Source: Sepiola atlantica (taxonomy: Eukaryota > Mollusca > Cephalopoda > Sepiida > Sepiolidae). From it: DNA of 64,000 nucleotides. The notes beneath the pieces were generated by a model. That model was not told the origin of the DNA, made no database searches, and saw nothing but the letters and a program-made list of their open reading frames with translations. The position numbers and the translations under genes are program-made. Where the stretch lies: contig OY744535.1 of assembly GCA_963556195.1 (NCBI GenBank), positions 89,648,949-89,712,948 of the forward strand. The letters are read 5' to 3'. Of the stretch, positions 59,295 to 64,000 are shown in pieces. Within the stretch, counting starts at the first letter, position 1, and each line of letters starts with the position of its first letter.

Positions 59295-60978
59295 CTGCAA
59301 AATTCCGTCTAAAAGAAAATGTACTGCCGGTATTTAGAAAAGAAAGGAAAGTACCCTTCGCCTCGATTGAAAAAATAAACGCTGAATTAGACCGACTGGT
59401 AAAGATGGGTATTTTATCAAAAGTACAACACAGCCAGTGGGCAGCACCCACGGTTTATGTAAAGAAAAAATCTAATGAGATTCGTGTATGTGAAGATTTT
59501 TCAACAGGACTGAATACTGCCCTCGCGGACTATCACTACCCACTCCATAACTCGGAAGAAGTGTTTGCAAGCTTAAATGGAGGAGGATTTTTTTCAAAAA
59601 TAGACCTAAGTTAGGCATACCTACAAATACCGGTGGATAAAGATTGTTCTAAGCTGTTATGTATAAACACACATCGTGGTTTATATAAATTCGAAATATT
59701 AGCGTTCGGAGTTAAGGTCGCACCAGCCATTTTCCAACAAGTAATGGACACAAAGCTTGGCGGACTGGATTTCGCAATAGCGTATCTCGATGACATCTTG
59801 ATTAACAGCAAAGATATCGAACAACACCAAAAACATGTAAATCAAGTGTTTGCGAGAATCCAAGATTATGGGTTCAAAGTAAAAGAATAAAAATGTGATT
59901 GTTTCCTGGAGGAAATAAAATATCTTGGTCATGTGATCGAAAAGGACGGCAGAAGACCAGCCCCAGAAAGGGCTACCGCAATAAAAAACATGCCGTCGCC
60001 AGAAAACGTCATGACATTACAGAGTTTTCTGGGCCTAGCAAATTACTACCAGGCTTTTATCCCAGAAATGCATAATTTGCGTGCTCCATTAAATGAGCTA
60101 TTAAAAAAAAGGTAAAGCCTGGGTATGGACACCTGAATGTCAGGATGCATTTAATAAAATCATAGAAAGACTTACGTCAGAGTTATTTCTAACACATTAC
60201 AACCCAGAATTGGACATAATCGTAGCTAGCGACGCTAGTTCATATGGTTTAGGAGCATGTATCCTACAAAAATGGAACCCATAAACCCATTGCACATGCA
60301 TCAAGGACCTTGCTCCCAGCGGAAAAACAATATTCTCAAATCGAGAAAGAAGCCCTAGCAATAATATTTGCAGTAACAAAGTTTCACCGATACATACATG
60401 GTAGACAATTTACCTTACAGACAGACCATAAGCCGCTAATTACAATTTATGGATCTAAAAAAGGCCTACCTGTATATACAGCTAATAGACTACAAAGATG
60501 GGGAACTGTCTTATTAAACTACAACTTTAAAATGCAACATTTGCATTCAAATAAAATCTATCATGCAGATGGATTGTCGAGATTAGTGCCAAAACACAGA
60601 GAGACTCTAGAAGACACAGTGATTGCGTCTCTTAAAACAGAAGGAGATTTTAAAGAGATGTTGTGCAACGCAGTGAGAGAGCTCTTGGTGACACTATACG
60701 AGATGAAAAAAGAAGCTCAAGAGGATGAATTTATCACCAGAACAAAAATGAAATTGGTAGATAAGGATTTACATGCGGCAAAGAGTTTCTTACTCTGTGA
60801 TGACGTACTCATGCATAACGAAAGGGTGGTCATCCCGGAAAAACTACGAAAGCAAATTATTAAAGATTTTCATGTTGGCCATCCAGGGATAACCAAGATG
60901 AAGGGGTTAATGAGGAGTTTTGTGTACTGGCCAGGTATGGACAACGACATTGAAAAAGCAGTAAAGGCTGTGCCTTAG
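59291..60978 (+). pseudogene. gypsy reverse transcriptase and RNase H
   Basis: RT fingers and palm: KILSKV-like GILSKVQHSQWAAPTV, RVCEDFSTGLN, HYPLHNSEEVFASLNGGG, KIDLS, FGVKVAPAIFQQVMD and the catalytic AYLDDIL at 59779-59799. Thumb/connection: QSFLGLANYYQAFIPEM. RNase H: ASDASSYGLGA, RTLLPAEKQYSQIEKEALAI and LQTDHKPL. Breaks: TAG at 59612, TAA at 59888, a frameshift in the A8 run at 60103-60110, and another at about 60265-60285. The C-terminal end runs into the integrase zinc finger (HVGHPGITKM, YWPGMD), where a frameshift at about 60965-60975 destroys the CC pair. Active-site residues remain, but the frame is broken. Confidence 0.85.
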
Positions 60979-61892
60979 CGCCAAAAGCACCGCATATAAA
61001 GCATAGCCCATGGCCAAAGACCGACCGTCCGTGGGAAAGAATTCACGTGGATTTCGCGGGACCATTGGAAGGATTTTTCTACTTAATCGTAGTCGACAGT
61101 TTTTCAAAGTGGCCCGAGGTACTACGTTGCAAGAGTCCCACGTCAGAGGTTTCGATAAGATTCCTACATGAACTATTTGCCCGTTTTGGGGTAGTGGATT
61201 GTTTGGTGAGTGATAATGGGACGCAGTTCATGTCATCAGATTTTGATGAGTTCTGCGCGACGTTTCAAATCAGACATATAACGACGCCCCCGTATCATCC
61301 TAGGGCAAACGGCCAGGCGGAACGCTTCGTAGACACATTAAAAAGAGCATTAAAAAAGGCCGGTGATACTCCTAAGGAGAAGGCTTTACAACAATTCTTA
61401 CAAGTATATAGAATTACAAAAAACATGAACATAGCATCATCATTATCCCCCGCAGAGATGATGTTTGCGCGGAATGTGAAGTCCGTGTTTGATAAATTAT
61501 TACCTAAACATAATAATTATGACCGAATCTCTACGGTACCGAAGAAAAAATACAACACAGGAGATAGGGTATATTTTAAGATGTTCAAAAACAATGCATC
61601 GTTCTGGGAACCCGGTACAATTGAAAAGAGGATCGGATCGATGGTCTATATCATAACAGGACCACGGTTCTCGCATAAGAGACATCTAAATCAGATCAGA
61701 AAAAGACTGTCAGATGACACTGACAGCGCCCCACAAGGAGAAGACGTGATGGACGTGATATATGACACCTTAAACTTACCAGCACCCCAGGTAGTCACAC
61801 ATAAACGACAACCAAAAAGAACACGAATGGCTCCGGACTACCTTGTTCATTTAAACCATGTGTTCCTGTGTCATTCATTCGGCCTTACCTAG
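60970..61892 (+). pseudogene. gypsy integrase
   Basis: From ALAPKAPHIKHSPWPK the frame is open to 61892. DDE catalytic core: HVDFAGP (first Asp), LVSDNGTQF (second Asp), PRANGQAERFVDTLK (Glu). C-terminal DNA-binding part: YNTGDRVYFKMFKN and SFWEPGTIEKRIGSM. The frame reads through the 3' LTR remnant to its stop because pol and LTR are fused by a deletion. The zinc-finger CC pair upstream is lost. In the family it inserts the cDNA copy. Confidence 0.85.
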
Positions 61893-61902
61893 GTCCATAA
61901 CA
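61838..61902 (+). repeat. 3' LTR remnant (~65 bp)
   Basis: CTTGTTCATTTAAACCATGT ... ATAACA matches the last 65 bp of the 5' LTR. The first ~158 bp of the LTR and any polypurine tract are missing: integrase coding runs straight into it. Confidence 0.85.
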
Positions 61903-61907
61903 GTTAT

Positions 61908-62770
61908 TTAAATAGCTATCAACGTATGATCTTCGAATCTGATTTTGGAGATACTTGCTATCTATCCAAATAAGGGTTTTGTCAAGAATGTATCCTGAAT
62001 GCCCGCCGTCATTGACACAATGAGACTCAGACTTTCGCCCATCAATGACTATTTTTATAAACTTATCAGAGAGAAATGATTTCATGGTTGAGAAGACATT
62101 TCTAGATATTACATAGCTAGTAAGTTGTTAGAACAGACCTTTGTGACAAACCTATATAAGGCCTTTGATATATCAAAAGCTATTTCTCTAGAAGCGAAAT
62201 CTAACATCAGCACGTCAGGCAGGGTAAAATCCATAGTTATTGTTACTGAGTAGATTTTTATTTCTGAGGTGGCTGACAACACATTGATTTAATATGAGGG
62301 ATACCACTTCTGCATGTCAGTATAGCCAATTCATCTCTCATGTGTCTTGAGAAAGTTTTGTTAATCTGTGGATTCAAAAGACTTTCTCAAGACTTTCTGA
62401 GAGAGTAATTGGCTATACTGAGACGCAGACAAGCTACATCCCATATTTGTAAATACTGGCCAAACTGATTGAGTTTGTCAAGGTTATTAGAAACATTCTT
62501 AAGCAACGATAAAACACCTTTGTAAGAATAGAACTTGTCTGATTTCATCTTCTCAAGCACTATAAATGGAATGTCGTTAAGACCAGTTGCCTTGCTTGCA
62601 TCGTGATTTTTTGGTAAGTTTGGAAGCATTCCGGGCAGATATATGGATATATGGATGTCCCAAGGGAGAATATAGACAGTAGGTTAACCTGATCGCATAG
62701 GATAGAATTTGATGCAATGTTTTTTTAGAAAATCTTGGCTTTATCAGAGACTGGCAATGTAACCACAAAT
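61908..62770 (-). pseudogene. LINE (jockey-like) reverse transcriptase fragment
   Basis: Minus strand. DASKATGLNDIPFIVLEKM (about 62580-62525) is the RT block with the D.IP motif. AFDISKAF (near 62175) is the block that includes the first catalytic region. FLSDKFIKIVIDGRKS, then VNDGGHSGYIL (family VN.GV.QGS.L), lie near 62080-61980. Stops and shifts abound, and an inverted repeat interrupts it at 62321-62425. The fragment touches the gypsy target duplication at its end, so the gypsy element may have inserted at or into it. Confidence 0.6.
62321..62425. repeat. short inverted repeat inside the LINE
   Basis: CAGTATAGCCAATTCATCTC and CTTGAGAAAGTTTT on the left pair with AGACTTTCTCAAGACTTTCT and GAGTAATTGGCTATACTGAG on the right, around a short centre. 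Confidence 0.7.
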
Positions 62771-62971
62771 AGTTATATTATGTATTTAACGAACATAGTA
62801 AGCCTCCAGAGAGTGTTTTTCTTACATAATGAGGTGGAACTTTTTCAATGTGTCTTTAGTTTAAATTGTTTACATATTTCATTTAAAGTGTAGTTTTATT
62901 TGAAGTGAGAGTTAAATAATGATTTACATACATTATTTTAATATCGAAATGCACACATTTAGTAATACAGC

Positions 62972-62972
62972 A

Positions 62973-63028
<56 letters not shown>
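62972..63028. repeat. (TA)n microsatellite at a PLE truncation point
   Basis: About 28 TA units immediately before PLE-derived coding sequence. Confidence 0.95.
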
Positions 63029-63031
<3 letters not shown>

Positions 63032-63134
63032 CGCCTCCACCAAAATCAAGCAACGAAATGGTTTCTTTAACCTATCACCCTTAATAAGCAAGATCATCCT
63101 CACAGAACAAAGACTCTTGCCTGATCATAGTTAA
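63029..63134 (+). pseudogene. C-terminal end of a PLE ORF
   Basis: KQRNGFFNLSPLISKIIL then TEQRLLPDHS and a stop at 63132-63134. It aligns with the C-terminus of the minus-strand PLE at 43641-43740 (RPGVYNIATPSARSILYEM...DNG, stop), with similar spacing to the stop and a following pyrimidine-rich stretch. The upstream endonuclease is absent. Confidence 0.45.
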
Positions 63135-63888
63135 CTTTTATTTTCATCTCCAACCTTCATGACACTCTTCCATTTACTCACTCCCTTCTTTTTTCTCGTT
63201 GAATCTTCATTTTCTCCTTACTTTTTCCGTTTTTTCCCTCACATTTTTAATACTGCAGTCCAAATAAACTTTCTCATGCTCCAAATATTTCAAATATTCC
63301 ATACCCACCCTTTAAATCACCGCCCTCCTCCACCCCTCCAATCCATCACTCATTGCTATCATTTTCCAAATATTTCAAATATTTCACACCCTATCACAAC
63401 AAATCCTCCCTCTTCCCCTCTCAACTATTTTCTCCCATACCCCTTCTTAAATTCCCTCATTTTCTTAAAACGCTCTCTAAGACCATAACTTTCGCCCATC
63501 CACCAAAATCACAGCCTCCCCTCCCTCTCTACCCATCCTCCTTTCCCTGCATACACCCCCCATACACTAACATTCCAACTTACTTTTCCCCTTCAATCTT
63601 GACCGCAGCTATCTGGTCAAACACCTCCCCCCTCTTCCTCCACTCCCTCTCTGCCATCCACTTTACCCCTGCTCATCCCCCACCTCTGTCTCTTACCACC
63701 AGCCACAGTAGTTCTTGCTCACCCCATCCTTCCATTTTTCTCCACTTATTTTCTTCAACATTCATTTCTATTTCTCCAACAAGTACGGACGTCCACCCAG
63801 TAGGGGCCATTATTTCATTTTATTTTTCCTCCCAATATGTCTACCCTACATGTATCTGTGCTTGCATGACATTTTTTCTCTATTTTAT

Positions 63889-63929
63889 CATCCTGATGAA
63901 GTCTTATAAATAAAGACGAAACGTTGATG
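63889..63929 (+). ncRNA. hammerhead-ribozyme-like motif (PLE-associated)
   Basis: Stem I CATC (63889-63892); core CTGATGA (63893-63899); an unpaired A; stem II GTCTT...AAGAC; core GAAA (63918-63921); CG as a minimal self-complementary stem III; TT as the cleavage position; GATG (63926-63929) closing stem I. The tiny palindromic stem III implies cleavage as a dimer, as in PLE small hammerhead variants. Confidence 0.55.
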
Positions 63930-63977
63930 TACACATAAAAAACATCCATTTTTTGGTTTTCCTTTTTAATTTTCCCA

Positions 63978-64000
63978 TATATATATATATATATATATAT
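63978..64000. repeat. (TA)n microsatellite, cut by the window end
   Basis: TATATA to the last base. Confidence 0.95.

Larger units (their letters stand above)
56584..61902 (+). mobile_element. decayed gypsy retrotransposon with GTTAT target duplication
   Basis: 5' LTR 56584-56806 (TGTTATGG...CACAACA), PBS-like TGGCGACGAAG at 56809, gag, protease, RT/RNase H, integrase, then a 3' LTR remnant ending ATAACA at 61902. GTTAT at 56579-56583 and again at 61903-61907 is the 5-bp target duplication, confirming both outer ends. All coding parts have stops or frameshifts. Confidence 0.9.
63029..63977 (+). mobile_element. 3' end of a 5'-truncated PLE
   Basis: A short coding end (63029-63134) is followed by a very G-poor pyrimidine-rich tract (63135-63880), a hammerhead-like motif (63889-63929) and an AT-rich end that runs into another (TA)n at 63978. 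It is thus bracketed by (TA)n on both sides. Confidence 0.55.

Noticed and set aside
63159..63913. Two overlapping frames of 109 and 186 codons, rich in Pro, Ser, Phe and Leu
   Set aside because: The tract is a pyrimidine-rich UTR-like sequence almost without G, so stops are rare in several frames. No domain motif, and it lies between a PLE stop codon and a hammerhead-like motif.

Overview
This is eukaryotic, metazoan DNA. It is AT-rich, full of (TA)n microsatellites 30-75 bp long, and almost entirely made of repeats and mobile-element debris. The mix (Penelope-like elements, Helitrons carrying internal minisatellites, gypsy, several LINE types, a long 76-bp satellite) is what I would expect of a mollusc, most likely a cephalopod. 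That assignment is an inference from repeat character, not from a marker gene. I see no intact host gene. The only candidate host coding sequence is one exon-like block at 56360-56531 with good splice signals.

Layout. 1-3100: a 5'-truncated Penelope-like element (PLE) with an open GIY-YIG endonuclease frame between near-identical inverted arms of about 437 bp, followed by a hammerhead-ribozyme-like motif. 6991-9126: a decayed DNA transposon with terminal inverted repeats and a broken transposase-like gene on the minus strand. 11266-20690: a 9-kb array of about 118 copies of a 76-bp satellite with higher-order structure. 20690-22010: a Helitron-type 3' end abutting (TA)n, with 35-bp minisatellites in opposite orientations on each side. 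24772-27060: a strongly C-depleted tract, probably a minus-strand PLE end. 27700-33700: anonymous AT-rich DNA. 33785-37094: a dead LINE split by a 1185-bp solo LTR with a CATG target duplication. 37555-41258: a dead gypsy element whose RNase H frame is split by an 864-bp Helitron. 43641-44230: a second PLE lineage (minus strand). 44271-46511: a compound microsatellite split by a 1438-bp Helitron. 48600-49720: a minus-strand LINE of the restriction-like-endonuclease type. 50660-51265: a decayed, inverted outpost of the 76-bp satellite. 53046-56335: a Helitron-like terminus, a 30-bp minisatellite and a 480-bp tandem array. 56584-61902: a dead gypsy element with a GTTAT target duplication. 61908-62770: a minus-strand jockey-like LINE. 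63029-64000: a PLE 3' end with a second hammerhead-like motif.

The elements do not cooperate as a pathway. What ties the window together is nesting and shared insertion context. Element ends repeatedly abut (TA)n arrays, and the insertions can be dated relative to one another: LINE before solo LTR, gypsy before Helitron, microsatellite before Helitron. The most interesting signals are the recurring hammerhead-like motifs next to PLE remnants, the exactly definable Helitron insertions, and the satellite with its inverted distant relic. All family calls come from reading motifs by eye; no database search was possible.
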